Shown: positions 18,957 to 27,227 of the stretch, piece by piece
How the letters are laid out: each line of letters opens with the position of its first letter
Position numbering within the stretch: the stretch's first letter is position 1
NCBI GenBank assembly: GCA_963817515.1
Contig: CAWFPJ010000023.1
Span: 186,001 to 250,000, forward strand
DNA: 64,000 bases
Source of the DNA: DATMNI01 sp963817515
Lineage (GTDB): Bacteria; Acidobacteriota; Terriglobia; Bryobacterales; Bryobacteraceae
Direction of reading: 5' to 3'
Program-made: the position numbers and the translations under genes
Notes under the pieces: generated by a model
Database searches by the model: none
Told to the model about the DNA's origin: nothing
The model's input: only the letters and a program-made list of their open reading frames with translations

Positions 18957-19739
18957 GTGTCTACTCGCCAGCATGCCGGCCCCGGACCCGCGACATCTCC
19001 GGATGTTCCTGAACCCTCACTCGCAGAGCGCGCGCGCACACTCGTGTCAGTCGCCCGCATCAGCAGCCTGTCCACGCACTCACGCAAGTTTCCGGGCTTT
19101 CCCTTCGGCTCCGTGATGCCGTATGCGGCTGACGATCTTGGCCGACCGGTTCTTTTCATCAGCAGCATGGCCATGCACACCCAAAACCTGCAGCACGACG
19201 CACGCGCCAGCCTGCTGATCACTCAACCGGATTCTTCCGGCGACCCGTTGGGGGCCGCCCGCGTCACCATTCTGGGCACTACCGCGGAAGTGCCGGCGGC
19301 GGAGGTCCGCGATCTGTATCTCTCCCGCTATGAGAACGCGAAGTATTGGCAGGAGTATTCCGACTTCTCATATCACAGGCTGGAAGTGTCGAGTGTCTAC
19401 TTCATTGGCGGCTTCGGTGTAATGGGCTGGGTGCCGACTGAGGAATACACCAATGCCAGGCCCGATCCGCTGGCGGAAACGGCCCAGGAAATCATCCGGC
19501 ACATGAATACCGATCATCCAGATGCTCTGCTTCTGATCGCGCGCCGGTTTGCAGGTGAAGCTGCAACCGAGGCTTCCATGACGGCCGTCGACCGTCTTGG
19601 ATTCCATCTTCGCCTCACGACCGCCGACGGAGTTCATGGGCGCCGCGTGGCTTTTCCGCGAGAGATTGGTAACAAGGACGAAGCCAGGGTGGCTTTGGTG
19701 GAGATGACCCGGGAGGCTCGATCCTCCGGTTCACTTTGA
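18957..19739 (+). CDS. HugZ-like FMN-binding split-barrel protein with DUF2470 domain
   Basis: The protein is about 260 residues from the chosen start. The first part (ARTLVSVARISSLST, FPFGSVMPYA, ISSMAMHTQNL) is a pyridoxamine-5'-phosphate-oxidase-like flavin split barrel. The C-terminal part (QEIIRHMNTDHPDALLLIA) is a DUF2470 domain. This pairing is typical of the HugZ family, some members of which degrade haem. Whether this protein handles haem or another flavin/F420-dependent substrate is not visible. The start is uncertain: the GTG at 18957 sits immediately before the conserved region, but ATG codons upstream remain in frame. It is divergent from receptor 1. Confidence 0.75.
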   Translation: MSTRQHAGPGPATSPDVPEPSLAERARTLVSVARISSLSTHSRKFPGFPFGSVMPYAADDLGRPVLFISSMAMHTQNLQHDARASLLITQPDSSGDPLGAARVTILGTTAEVPAAEVRDLYLSRYENAKYWQEYSDFSYHRLEVSSVYFIGGFGVMGWVPTEEYTNARPDPLAETAQEIIRHMNTDHPDALLLIARRFAGEAATEASMTAVDRLGFHLRLTTADGVHGRRVAFPREIGNKDEARVALVEMTREARSSGSL

Positions 19740-19751
19740 GCCAGCGTTAAG

Positions 19752-19777
19752 AGACACAGGTGCCAGACACAGGTGCC
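19752..19777 (+). repeat. Perfect 13-bp tandem duplication
   Basis: AGACACAGGTGCC occurs twice head to tail (19752-19764 and 19765-19777) in the gap before the helicase gene. It may be a trace of a repeat-associated element; nothing else in the gap supports this. Confidence 0.7.
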
Positions 19778-19822
19778 TGCGTTTCCGGTTTGCGCTATTC
19801 TGGCAAAGAAAAGGCGAAACCG

Positions 19823-22183
19823 ATGAAGCTGCCGCCGGCTGTCCCCCATACCTCCGCACTTGAATCCGTCGTCGCTCATTTCCGCAGCGAGCTTGGGCGC
19901 ACCGAGTCTGTTGTGCGCGCCATCCGTCACGAACCTGCCACCGAAGGCAGCTATTGCGATCTGCCCGCCGCCCTGGACTCACGCCTTCACGCCGCGCTCA
20001 CACGCCGCGGCATTGCCAGGCTCTACAGCCATCAGGCGCAGGCCTTCGGCCTGGTAAGCGCCGGCGCCCACACCGTCATTGTGACCCCGACCGCCAGCGG
20101 GAAGACGCTCTGCTATAACCTGCCTGTACTCGACCGGATGTCACGCGAACCGGACGCGCGCGCCATGTATTTGTTTCCCACTAAGGCGCTGGCCGAGGAC
20201 CAGTTGCATGAGCTTCACGGCGCGGTGGAAGAGATGGGCGCCGACATCAAAGCCTTCACCTATGATGGCGACACACCGCAGGATGCGCGCAAAGCCATTC
20301 GCCAGCGGGCTGGAATCGTACTCACGAATCCGGACATGCTGCACAGCGGTATTCTGCCGCACCACACCCGCTGGGCGCAGTACTTCGAAAGTCTGCGGTA
20401 TGTCGTCATCGACGAGCTTCACACCTACCGCGGCGTCTACGGCAGCCACATGGCGAATCTGCTGCGGCGGCTGCGGCGCATATGCGAATTCTACGGATCT
20501 AATCCAGTCTTCATCTGCTGTTCGGCAACTATAGCTAATCCGCGTGAGCTGGCGGAGGCGCTGACCGAATCGCCCTTCGAGCTGGTGGAACAGAACGGCG
20601 CTCCGCGCGGGGAGAAGTTTTTCATCTTCTACAATCCGCCCATCGTCAACCGGCAGTTGGGGATCCGCCGCAGCTACATCGGCGAAACACGACAGATCGC
20701 ACTGAAATTTATCCAGCGGGACCAGCAGACCCTGGTCTTCGCCAACAACCGGCTGGCCACCGAGATACTGGTCACTTATCTCAAGGATGCCGTGGAGGGC
20801 GGGCCCCGCGCTCCCGACATCGTGCGCGGTTATCGCGGCGGATATCTACCTAAGGAGCGGCGGCAGATCGAGCGGGCTCTGCGCGCGGGCGAGATCCGGG
20901 CGGTGGTGGCGACTAATGCGCTGGAGCTTGGAATCGATATCGGCTCGCTGGACGCCGTCGTCATGGCTGGCTATTCGGGGACGATCGCATCCACGTGGCA
21001 GCGTGCCGGACGGGCGGGCCGGCGGAAGGGTGCATCGGTCGCGGTACTGGTAGCCACCAGCGCGCCGCTCGATCAGTATATCGTCGAGCACCCGGATTAT
21101 TTTTTCGGAAACTCGCCCGAGCATGCTCACATCAACGCGGACAATCTGGAGATTCTGCTGGCGCATTTGAAATGCGCGGCTTTCGAGTTGCCATTGCGTG
21201 CCGGCGAAAAGTTCGGTCCGCACGAGACAGGCGAGTTGTGCCGCTTCCTGGAAGACACGGGCTTCTTACATCAATCGGCCGGCGCATGGCATTGGACATC
21301 TGAGAGCTACCCCGCCAATGGCGTCAGTCTGCGCGCCGTGAGCAGCGAGAATTTCGTAGTGGTGGACATATCGGGCGAATCGCAGGTGATCGGCGAAGTA
21401 CCGTTCCCAGCAGCGCTCACGACGTTGCATGAGAAAGCTATCTATCTGCATGAGGCCCGGCAGTATCAGGTGGAGCGCTTCGATTATGAAAACCGCAAGG
21501 CCTATGTGCGCCGCGTCGACTGTGGTTACTACACCGACGCGATCGACTACACGCACGTGAAGATCTTGCGGGAGCATGAGACTGCGCCCGTGGATGGCGC
21601 CGCCAAGGTGCATGGCGATGTGCGCATCCACCGCAAGATCGTGGGCTTCAAGAAAATCAAATTCTACACTAATGAGAATGTGGGCTCAGGTAAGCTCTCA
21701 ATGCCGGAGCAGGAGATGCACACCACGGCGTTCTGGCTGCATTTCCCGGCGGAATTCGTGGCGCGCTTCCCCGATTTGACGGCGGCGGAACGGGAGAGTG
21801 GCGTCGCCGGCATCGGACACGCGCTGCGCACGGTTGCATCGCTGCTGCTGATGTGCGATCCACGCGACTTGGGGCTGGCGATGGGCAGCGGAGACGAGTG
21901 CTTTTCGCCCAACTTATACCTCTACGATGACTATCCGGGCGGAATTGGACAGAGCGCCCCACTGTATCGGATGGCGGAGCGGGCGCTGGCACAGACTAAG
22001 GAACTGATCGCGGCATGTGGATGCGACGCCGGCTGCCCTTCATGCGTGGGCCCGCTGGGTGAGTTGGGAGAGAATGGAAAAGCCGCCGCTGTGCGGATAT
22101 TGGCGGAGCTGACTCGTCAGGTGAGTTCAGCCGGCGAAAGACAAGCAGAGACTCCACGATCAGACCAGCCACCTGAGCTCTGA
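19823..22183 (+). CDS. mrfA: DEAD/DEAH-box helicase with C-terminal DUF1998 (MrfA/YprA type)
   Basis: This protein of about 786 residues has helicase motif I TPTASGKTL, the DEAH-like box VVIDELHTYRG, motif III CCSATIAN, and motifs V/VI TNALELGIDIG and QRAGRAGRR. The C-terminal DUF1998 region ends in a four-cysteine cluster CGCDAGCPSC. This is the architecture of Bacillus MrfA (YprA), a 3'-5' helicase that repairs mitomycin-induced damage together with the exonuclease MrfB. No mrfB-like gene is nearby. I chose the ATG at 19823, just before the conserved part. The longer frame begins inside a tandem repeat. The ribosome-binding site is weak. Confidence 0.85.
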   Translation: MKLPPAVPHTSALESVVAHFRSELGRTESVVRAIRHEPATEGSYCDLPAALDSRLHAALTRRGIARLYSHQAQAFGLVSAGAHTVIVTPTASGKTLCYNLPVLDRMSREPDARAMYLFPTKALAEDQLHELHGAVEEMGADIKAFTYDGDTPQDARKAIRQRAGIVLTNPDMLHSGILPHHTRWAQYFESLRYVVIDELHTYRGVYGSHMANLLRRLRRICEFYGSNPVFICCSATIANPRELAEALTESPFELVEQNGAPRGEKFFIFYNPPIVNRQLGIRRSYIGETRQIALKFIQRDQQTLVFANNRLATEILVTYLKDAVEGGPRAPDIVRGYRGGYLPKERRQIERALRAGEIRAVVATNALELGIDIGSLDAVVMAGYSGTIASTWQRAGRAGRRKGASVAVLVATSAPLDQYIVEHPDYFFGNSPEHAHINADNLEILLAHLKCAAFELPLRAGEKFGPHETGELCRFLEDTGFLHQSAGAWHWTSESYPANGVSLRAVSSENFVVVDISGESQVIGEVPFPAALTTLHEKAIYLHEARQYQVERFDYENRKAYVRRVDCGYYTDAIDYTHVKILREHETAPVDGAAKVHGDVRIHRKIVGFKKIKFYTNENVGSGKLSMPEQEMHTTAFWLHFPAEFVARFPDLTAAERESGVAGIGHALRTVASLLLMCDPRDLGLAMGSGDECFSPNLYLYDDYPGGIGQSAPLYRMAERALAQTKELIAACGCDAGCPSCVGPLGELGENGKAAAVRILAELTRQVSSAGERQAETPRSDQPPEL

Positions 22184-22204
22184 TCGCGAACCAAGGAGGG
22201 TTTC

Positions 22205-23719
22205 GTGAAAATAGGACTTACCGCTTCACTGGCGCTGGGCAGCATGTTCCCGGCAGTTGTGATGGCCGCCTCCTGCGAGAGCCTGGGCGCGCTTGCGCTG
22301 GCCGACGCCCGGATCACGATCGCACAGGCGGTACCGGCGGGCACCTTTTCGCCCCGCGCGGGTCAACCCGGAGGAAAGGCCGAAGCTGCCAACCCCTACA
22401 AGGATCTGCCGGAGTTCTGCCGCGTAGCCGCCACGCTCACGCCAACCGGCGATTCCGATATCAAGGTGGAAGTCTGGCTCCCGGCGGCCGGCTGGAATCG
22501 GAAGTTTCAGGCGGTCGGCAATGGAGGCTGGGCGGGCGTGATCAGCTATTCGGCCATGGCCGAAGCGGTCCGGGCGGGATATGCCACGGCCTCCACCGAT
22601 ACGGGCCACGTGGGCGGCAGTGGAAGCTTCGTGCTGGGGCATCCCGAGAAGCTCATCGATTTCGGGTGGCGCTCCGAGCATGAGATGACCGTAAAAGCCA
22701 AGGCGATCGTCCAGGCGTTCTACGGCAGCTCGCCCGCGCGGTCGTATTGGAATGGCTGTTCCACAGGCGGCAGGCAGGCGCTCAAGGAGGCGCAGAAATT
22801 CCCAGACGATTTCGACGGCATCATCGCGGGCGCTCCCGCCAATCGGACGGCGCTCGGTCTATGGATTGCTTTCGCCCTGCTGAAGGATTCCGCCAGCTTC
22901 ATCCCAGCCGCGAAATATCCCGCGATACATCGGGCAGTGCTGGCTGCGTGCGATGCGCGCGATGGAGTCAAGGACGGCCTGATAGAAAACCCAAGCCTCT
23001 GTAAGTTCGATCCGCAGGTATTGTTGTGCAAAGGTGCGGATGGCGCGGATTGCCTCACAGCTCCGCAAGTTGAAGCCGCCAGGAAAGTCTACAGCCCCGG
23101 CAAGAATCCCCGCACCGGAGCGGAGTTGTTTCCTTCCCTGGCGCCGGGCAGTGAGCTGGGGTGGGGCACTATGGGCGGCGGACCGGAGCCGTATGGAAAC
23201 ATCCTCGACCAGTACAGGTACGTCGTTTTCAAGGATGCCGCCTGGGACTGGCGGACCTTTGATTTCGATCGCGACATCCCGCGTTCCGAGCATCCGGAAA
23301 ACGTCGTCATGAACGCTACCGACCCCAACCTGAAACCATTTTTCGCGCACAACGGAAAATTGCTGATCTATCACGGATGGAGCGATCCGAACGTCTCACC
23401 GTTCAACACCATCAAGTACTACCAAAGCGTGTTGGACACCATGGGCGGCGCCTCAAAGACGTCGGGCAATGTCCGCCTTTTCATGGCGCCAGGAATGGGA
23501 CATTGCGGCGGCGGAGAGGGACCCAACACTTTTGACAAAGTCGGCACCCTCGACAGTTGGGTGGAGGATGGCAAAGCGCCCGAGAGCATCCTTGCCTCGC
23601 ACAGCACCGATCGCAAAGTGGACCGCGTCCGCCCGCTCTGCCCGTATCCGCAGGTGGCCAAATATAAGGGCACGGGCAGTATTGACAGTGCGGCCAGCTT
23701 CACATGCCAGCTACCGTGA
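22205..23719 (+). CDS. Secreted tannase/feruloyl-esterase family protein
   Basis: This protein of 504 residues starts at a GTG, five bases after a near-perfect AAGGAGG ribosome site. It has a signal peptide (KIGLTASLALGSMFPAVVMA) and the tannase-family nucleophile motif GCSTGGR (Ser186). Late in the protein are LLIYHGWSDPNVSPFNT and APGMGHCGGGEGPN, which supply the acid and histidine. The family hydrolyses ester bonds of plant phenolics (tannins, feruloylated polysaccharides) and related aromatic esters such as MHET. The exact ester cannot be assigned. Such enzymes fit a soil bacterium degrading plant material. Confidence 0.88.
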   Translation: MKIGLTASLALGSMFPAVVMAASCESLGALALADARITIAQAVPAGTFSPRAGQPGGKAEAANPYKDLPEFCRVAATLTPTGDSDIKVEVWLPAAGWNRKFQAVGNGGWAGVISYSAMAEAVRAGYATASTDTGHVGGSGSFVLGHPEKLIDFGWRSEHEMTVKAKAIVQAFYGSSPARSYWNGCSTGGRQALKEAQKFPDDFDGIIAGAPANRTALGLWIAFALLKDSASFIPAAKYPAIHRAVLAACDARDGVKDGLIENPSLCKFDPQVLLCKGADGADCLTAPQVEAARKVYSPGKNPRTGAELFPSLAPGSELGWGTMGGGPEPYGNILDQYRYVVFKDAAWDWRTFDFDRDIPRSEHPENVVMNATDPNLKPFFAHNGKLLIYHGWSDPNVSPFNTIKYYQSVLDTMGGASKTSGNVRLFMAPGMGHCGGGEGPNTFDKVGTLDSWVEDGKAPESILASHSTDRKVDRVRPLCPYPQVAKYKGTGSIDSAASFTCQLP

Positions 23720-23720
23720 A

Positions 23721-23861
23721 TCACTTGGCGGCGTTTTCGCAGCCGCAGGCGGGGCAGCCGTTGTCGAGCACAATCTTCCACTTCCCTTTGGCTTCACGCC
23801 TCCACACGGAATTGAAAGTGCCCACGCGCTTTCCCGAGGGGTCGCGGACCAGCGAGAGCGA
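23721..23861 (-). pseudogene. 3' remnant of a SnoaL/DUF4440-like gene
   Basis: The minus strand reads 46 codons ending GTFNSVWRREAKGKWKIVLDNGCPACGCENAAK, broken here into GTFNSVWRREAKGK and WKIVLDNGCPACGCENAAK, then a stop. This resembles the C-terminal strands of DUF4440/SnoaL-like (NTF2-fold) proteins with a Cys-containing tail. An in-frame TAA at 23862-23864 cuts it on the 5' side and there is no start codon. It begins two bases after the esterase stop. I read it as a truncated leftover gene end; the family call is tentative. Confidence 0.45.
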
Positions 23862-23887
23862 TTAGATCCGCCGCGTCCCTGCCCCCG

Positions 23888-23916
23888 TATGCATCAATCG
23901 TCTATACTGATACATA
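23888..23916. promoter_or_regulatory. Candidate vapBC operator overlapping the -10 box
   Basis: TATGCATCA (23888-23896) and TGATACATA (23908-23916) are inverted 9-mers with one mismatch, centred on 23902. They flank and overlap TATACT (23903-23908), a good -10 hexamer. Antitoxin autoregulation usually acts through such palindromes. No -35 box is evident. Confidence 0.5.
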
Positions 23917-24125
23917 TGAAGACTACTCGGACCACCTTGAACCTGGACGAGGAGCTTCTACACACTGCTCGTGAATTCACAAAGATTCAGGAAAAAACCG
24001 CCTTGATTCATGAGGCCCTTCGTCAACTGATATCCAGGGAAGCGGGTAAGCGCCTTGCCGCGTTAGGAGGCACCATGCCCGGCTTCCAGGCTGGACGCCG
24101 GCGGAGATCCACGCCAGCCCGATGA
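23916..24125 (+). CDS. vapB: VapB-family antitoxin
   Basis: This 69-residue protein starts MKTTRTTLNLDEELLHTARE, an antitoxin N-terminus of the VapB/DUF2191 ribbon-helix-helix type, followed by IQEKTALIHEALRQLIS. Its basic C-terminus (GRRRRSTPAR) may wrap the toxin. The stop overlaps the vapC start by four bases (ATGA), the usual arrangement for translational coupling. No Shine-Dalgarno is visible. A TATACT box lies seven bases before the ATG, so the message may be leaderless. VapB would neutralise VapC and repress its own promoter through the nearby palindrome. Confidence 0.85.
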   Translation: MKTTRTTLNLDEELLHTAREFTKIQEKTALIHEALRQLISREAGKRLAALGGTMPGFQAGRRRRSTPAR

Positions 24126-24487
24126 CCCTGATCGACACGTCGGTATGGGCCAATCATTTCCGCTCGCCGAGTGTCAAGCTGGTGGAGTTGATAGACGGCG
24201 AATCGGCTGGCATGCATCCGTTTGTCTTCGGTGAATTAGCGCTTGGAAACCTTAAGAATCGCGGCTCTGTGCTGGTCTATCTGAGTCGTCTGCCGCAGGC
24301 GCCTCTCGCGCGGGAGAGTGAAGTCCACCACCTCCTGGACTCTCGACGCCTGTGGGGCACTGGCTTGGGATGGATAGACCTGCACCTCTTGGCATCCGCG
24401 GCAATTGCCGGTTGGGACTTGCTGACGGATGATCGCGCCATGAAGAAGGCCGCGCATGCCTTAGGACTCGGACACCCGGACGCGTAA
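24122..24487 (+). CDS. vapC: VapC-family PIN-domain toxin (RNase)
   Basis: This 121-residue PIN-domain protein has the expected acidic metal-binding residues: Asp5 in MTLIDTSVW, Glu38 in FGELALG, Asp86 in GLGWIDLHLL and Asp103/104 in LLTDDRAM. VapC toxins cut tRNA or rRNA when freed from VapB. The length is normal and all active-site residues are present, so the toxin is probably functional. It overlaps vapB by four bases and the two form a complete module that could have been acquired horizontally; the adjacent gene remnant is consistent with a turnover site. Confidence 0.9.
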   Translation: MTLIDTSVWANHFRSPSVKLVELIDGESAGMHPFVFGELALGNLKNRGSVLVYLSRLPQAPLARESEVHHLLDSRRLWGTGLGWIDLHLLASAAIAGWDLLTDDRAMKKAAHALGLGHPDA

Positions 24488-24497
24488 TCTGCTTCTT

Positions 24498-24905
24498 CTA
24501 CTTTTCTGTCGGCTTTACCACAGGCAAGCCAGATTCTTTCAGGGCCCGCCAGCCGCCATCCAGCGAAATGGCATTGGTGTAGCCCATCTTCTGAAGGTTG
24601 TCCGCAGCCAGCGCCGAACGGAAACCGCCGCCGCAATAGAGAATGATCCGGGTCGCTTTGTCCGGCACTTTAGCCTCAATGTCGCGTTCAATGACGCCCT
24701 TGCCCAGATGCACCGCACCGGCCACGTGGCCCGCGTCCCACTCGGTATCTTCGCGAGTATCCACCAGCACATGCGGCTCGTTGGCGGCCACCATCTTCTC
24801 ATAAGCGCCGATGTCGATTTCTTTGATCCGCGACTTTGCGTCGTCCACCAGCTTCAGAAATCCAGGGTTATGCGCCACAGTTCCGGTGCCCCTCCACTCC
24901 TCCAC
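24498..24905 (-). CDS. Single-domain rhodanese-like protein
   Basis: This protein of 135 residues has a rhodanese fold: VLVDTREDTEWDAGHVAGAVHLG, shortened here to VLVDTREDTEWDAGH plus VAGAVHLG, and an active-site loop CGGGFRS with Cys91. The final segment SLDGGWRALKESGLPV is typical. Such proteins carry persulfide sulfur or act as thiosulfate:acceptor sulfurtransferases. No signal peptide is present. The start is a GTG at 24905 with GAGGAAAG upstream. It follows murA by 18 bases in the same direction, probably in one transcript, without an obvious functional link. Confidence 0.85.
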   Translation of the reverse strand: MEEWRGTGTVAHNPGFLKLVDDAKSRIKEIDIGAYEKMVAANEPHVLVDTREDTEWDAGHVAGAVHLGKGVIERDIEAKVPDKATRIILYCGGGFRSALAADNLQKMGYTNAISLDGGWRALKESGLPVVKPTEK

Positions 24906-24923
24906 ATTTTGCTGCTTTCCTCA

Positions 24924-26192
24924 TCATTCCACCCGCCTGATCCTGGCCCCAACCTGGGCCAGTTTCGCCTCAATTTTCTCATAGCCGCGGTCGATGTGGT
25001 AGACACGGTCGATCACCGTCTCGCCCCTGGCCACCAGCGCTGCCAGCACCAGGGAGGCGCTGGCGCGCAGGTCTGACGCAATCACTCCGGCGCCGGTCAA
25101 TTCGCGCGGCCCCGCAACAATTGCCTGTTTGCCGTCCAGCCGGATATTAGCGCCCATGCGCGCCAGTTCCTGCGCGTGCATGAAGCGGTTCTCGAAAATG
25201 GTTTCCACCACAATCGCGATCCCCTCGGCCTGCGTCATCAGAGCCATGTACTGCGCCTGAAGGTCAGTGGCGAAACCGGGGTACTCCTCGGTGGTCATGT
25301 CGATCGAACGCAGCCGGCCGCCTCCGCTCACGCGCAGTGACGACGGCGAGGGCTGTGTCACACCGGCGCCGGACTGTTGCAGCTTGGACACAAGCGCCTC
25401 CAGGTGCTCCGGATTGCAATCGGCTACCGTAAGATCGCCGCCCGTGATGGCTCCGGCTATCAGGAATGTTCCAGCCTCGATACGGTCCGGGATGATGGTG
25501 TGGACCGCGCCGCCCAGCCGCTCCACGCCCTGCACCCGAATGGTGGACGTGCCCGCGCCCTCAATCCTGGCCCCCATCTTGACCAGCAATTCGGCCAGGT
25601 CCACAACCTCAGGTTCGCGCGCCGCATTGCGCAGCACGGTCTCGCCTTTGGCCAGCGTGGCCGCCATCATCAGATCCTCAGTGCCGGTAACCGTGATGCG
25701 GTCAAAATGGATCACGCCGCCGCGAAGCCCTTCTGGGGCCACGGCTTCAATGTAGCCGTGGGTCTGGTGGATGCGCGCGCCCAGTTGTTCCAGCCCGAAG
25801 ATGTGCAGGTTGATGGGCCGCGCGCCGATAGCGCATCCGCCGGGCAGCGAAACCCGGGCCCGCCCGCATCGCGCCACCAGCGGCCCCAGCACCAGGCTGG
25901 ACGCGCGCATGGTTTTCACCAGCTCGTACGGCGCCTCGGGGCTGGCGATCTGCGGCGTATGCAGCCGCACAGCTTCGCCGTCTCCATCGATATCGCCTTC
26001 CACCTTCGACCCGATATCCACCAAGAGCCGCTGCATGGTACGGATATCGCGCACGCGCGGAATGCGTTTCAACGTCACCGGTTCATCAGTGAGCAGAGCC
26101 GCGGCCAGCGCCGGCAGCGCGGAGTTCTTCGAGCCGTTGGTGTGGATCTGCCCTTTGAGGACAGCTCCGCCTGTAATCACGAATTTATCCAT
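24924..26192 (-). CDS. murA: UDP-N-acetylglucosamine 1-carboxyvinyltransferase
   Basis: This protein of 422 residues catalyses the first committed step of peptidoglycan synthesis, transfer of enolpyruvate from PEP to UDP-GlcNAc. NGSKNSALP (Lys22) at the N-terminus and SLPGGCAIGARP with catalytic Cys120 are present. A Cys at this position (not Asp) is the fosfomycin-targeted form. Two inverse alpha/beta domains are intact to the C-terminal RVYHIDRGYEKIEAKL. murQ lies immediately upstream in the same direction, pairing cell-wall synthesis with recycling. Confidence 0.96.
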   Translation of the reverse strand: MDKFVITGGAVLKGQIHTNGSKNSALPALAAALLTDEPVTLKRIPRVRDIRTMQRLLVDIGSKVEGDIDGDGEAVRLHTPQIASPEAPYELVKTMRASSLVLGPLVARCGRARVSLPGGCAIGARPINLHIFGLEQLGARIHQTHGYIEAVAPEGLRGGVIHFDRITVTGTEDLMMAATLAKGETVLRNAAREPEVVDLAELLVKMGARIEGAGTSTIRVQGVERLGGAVHTIIPDRIEAGTFLIAGAITGGDLTVADCNPEHLEALVSKLQQSGAGVTQPSPSSLRVSGGGRLRSIDMTTEEYPGFATDLQAQYMALMTQAEGIAIVVETIFENRFMHAQELARMGANIRLDGKQAIVAGPRELTGAGVIASDLRASASLVLAALVARGETVIDRVYHIDRGYEKIEAKLAQVGARIRRVE

Positions 26193-26240
26193 TGCAACCT
26201 TTCAAGGAATGGGTCCCTTTCATGGCGCGGAAACCCTCAT

Positions 26241-27137
26241 TCACTTGGCGAGAGCCTGCGCGATGCGTCCGCCGGATTCTGCCAGCCGCCGCTCCGCCTC
26301 TTCCCTGTCGAGACCGGATTTGCCCATCAGGATCGCCGTCCGCACGCTGTTGCCGGCCGCGGCCAGCAGTTCACCGGCGCGCTGGTATGAGACCCCGGCC
26401 GCCTGCGCCACAATGCGCCGCGCCCGATCTACCAGCTTGGTATTCTTCGGCTGCACATTCACCATCAGGTTGCCGTAAACGTATCCCAACCGGATGAACG
26501 CCCCGGTAGAGAGCATGTTCAATACCAGTTTCTGCGCCGTCCCGGCTTTCAGGCGCGTGGAACCCGCCACCACTTCGGGGCCCACCAGCGGCGTTATCGG
26601 AATGGCCACCGCGCGCGCCAGTTCGGATTCGGGCGTACAGCTGATCCCCACGGTCACCGCCCCCATCCGCCTGGCTTCCGCCACCGCTCCCAGCACATAT
26701 GGCGTTCTCCCGCTGGCCGCAATTCCTACCAGCACGTCGCGCTCCGTAAATCCGCGGGCCAGGAGATCGCGTACGCCGATGGCCGGGTCGTCCTCAGTGG
26801 TTTCGGTGGCGCAACTCAACGCCGCCTCGCCGCCCGCGATGATCCCCTGCACCATCTGCGGCGGCACGCTGAACGTGGGCGGGCATTCTGAAGCATCCAA
26901 CACGCCCAGCCTGCCACTGGTCCCGGCGCCGATATAAAACAACCGCCCGCCGCCCTGGAACGCCTTCACGATGGCATCCACAGCGCGTGCGATTGAGCCC
27001 AGCTCGCGCCCCACTGCGTCCGCCACCTGGTGGTCTTCCTGGTTGATAATGCGCAGCACTTCCTCGGTGGGCAGCGCATCGATCGACGCAGACGCCGGAT
27101 TAGGTTGTTCGGTAAGGAGCTTCTCGATCGCCGGCAT
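26241..27137 (-). CDS. murQ: N-acetylmuramic acid 6-phosphate etherase
   Basis: This protein of 298 residues with a SIS sugar-isomerase fold cleaves the lactyl ether of MurNAc-6-phosphate to give GlcNAc-6-phosphate in peptidoglycan recycling. Diagnostic segments are LFYIGAGTSGRLGVLDASE, PPTFSVPP and GIAASGRTPYVLGA, with the catalytic region GEAALSCATETTEDD containing the expected acidic residues. The C-terminal GKSGLDREEAERRL helix segment is typical of MurQ. It is the first gene of a murQ-murA-rhodanese unit, with 48 bases to murA, and is divergent from the ADOP permease. Confidence 0.95.
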   Translation of the reverse strand: MPAIEKLLTEQPNPASASIDALPTEEVLRIINQEDHQVADAVGRELGSIARAVDAIVKAFQGGGRLFYIGAGTSGRLGVLDASECPPTFSVPPQMVQGIIAGGEAALSCATETTEDDPAIGVRDLLARGFTERDVLVGIAASGRTPYVLGAVAEARRMGAVTVGISCTPESELARAVAIPITPLVGPEVVAGSTRLKAGTAQKLVLNMLSTGAFIRLGYVYGNLMVNVQPKNTKLVDRARRIVAQAAGVSYQRAGELLAAAGNSVRTAILMGKSGLDREEAERRLAESGGRIAQALAK

Positions 27138-27227
27138 GGCTCTATCTTGGCATGCTTTATCTTAACAACCACTATTTCCAAACCATTGCAGATGGCCGAT
27201 CGTCTAAGCTCTGAACTGGAGGCCGCG

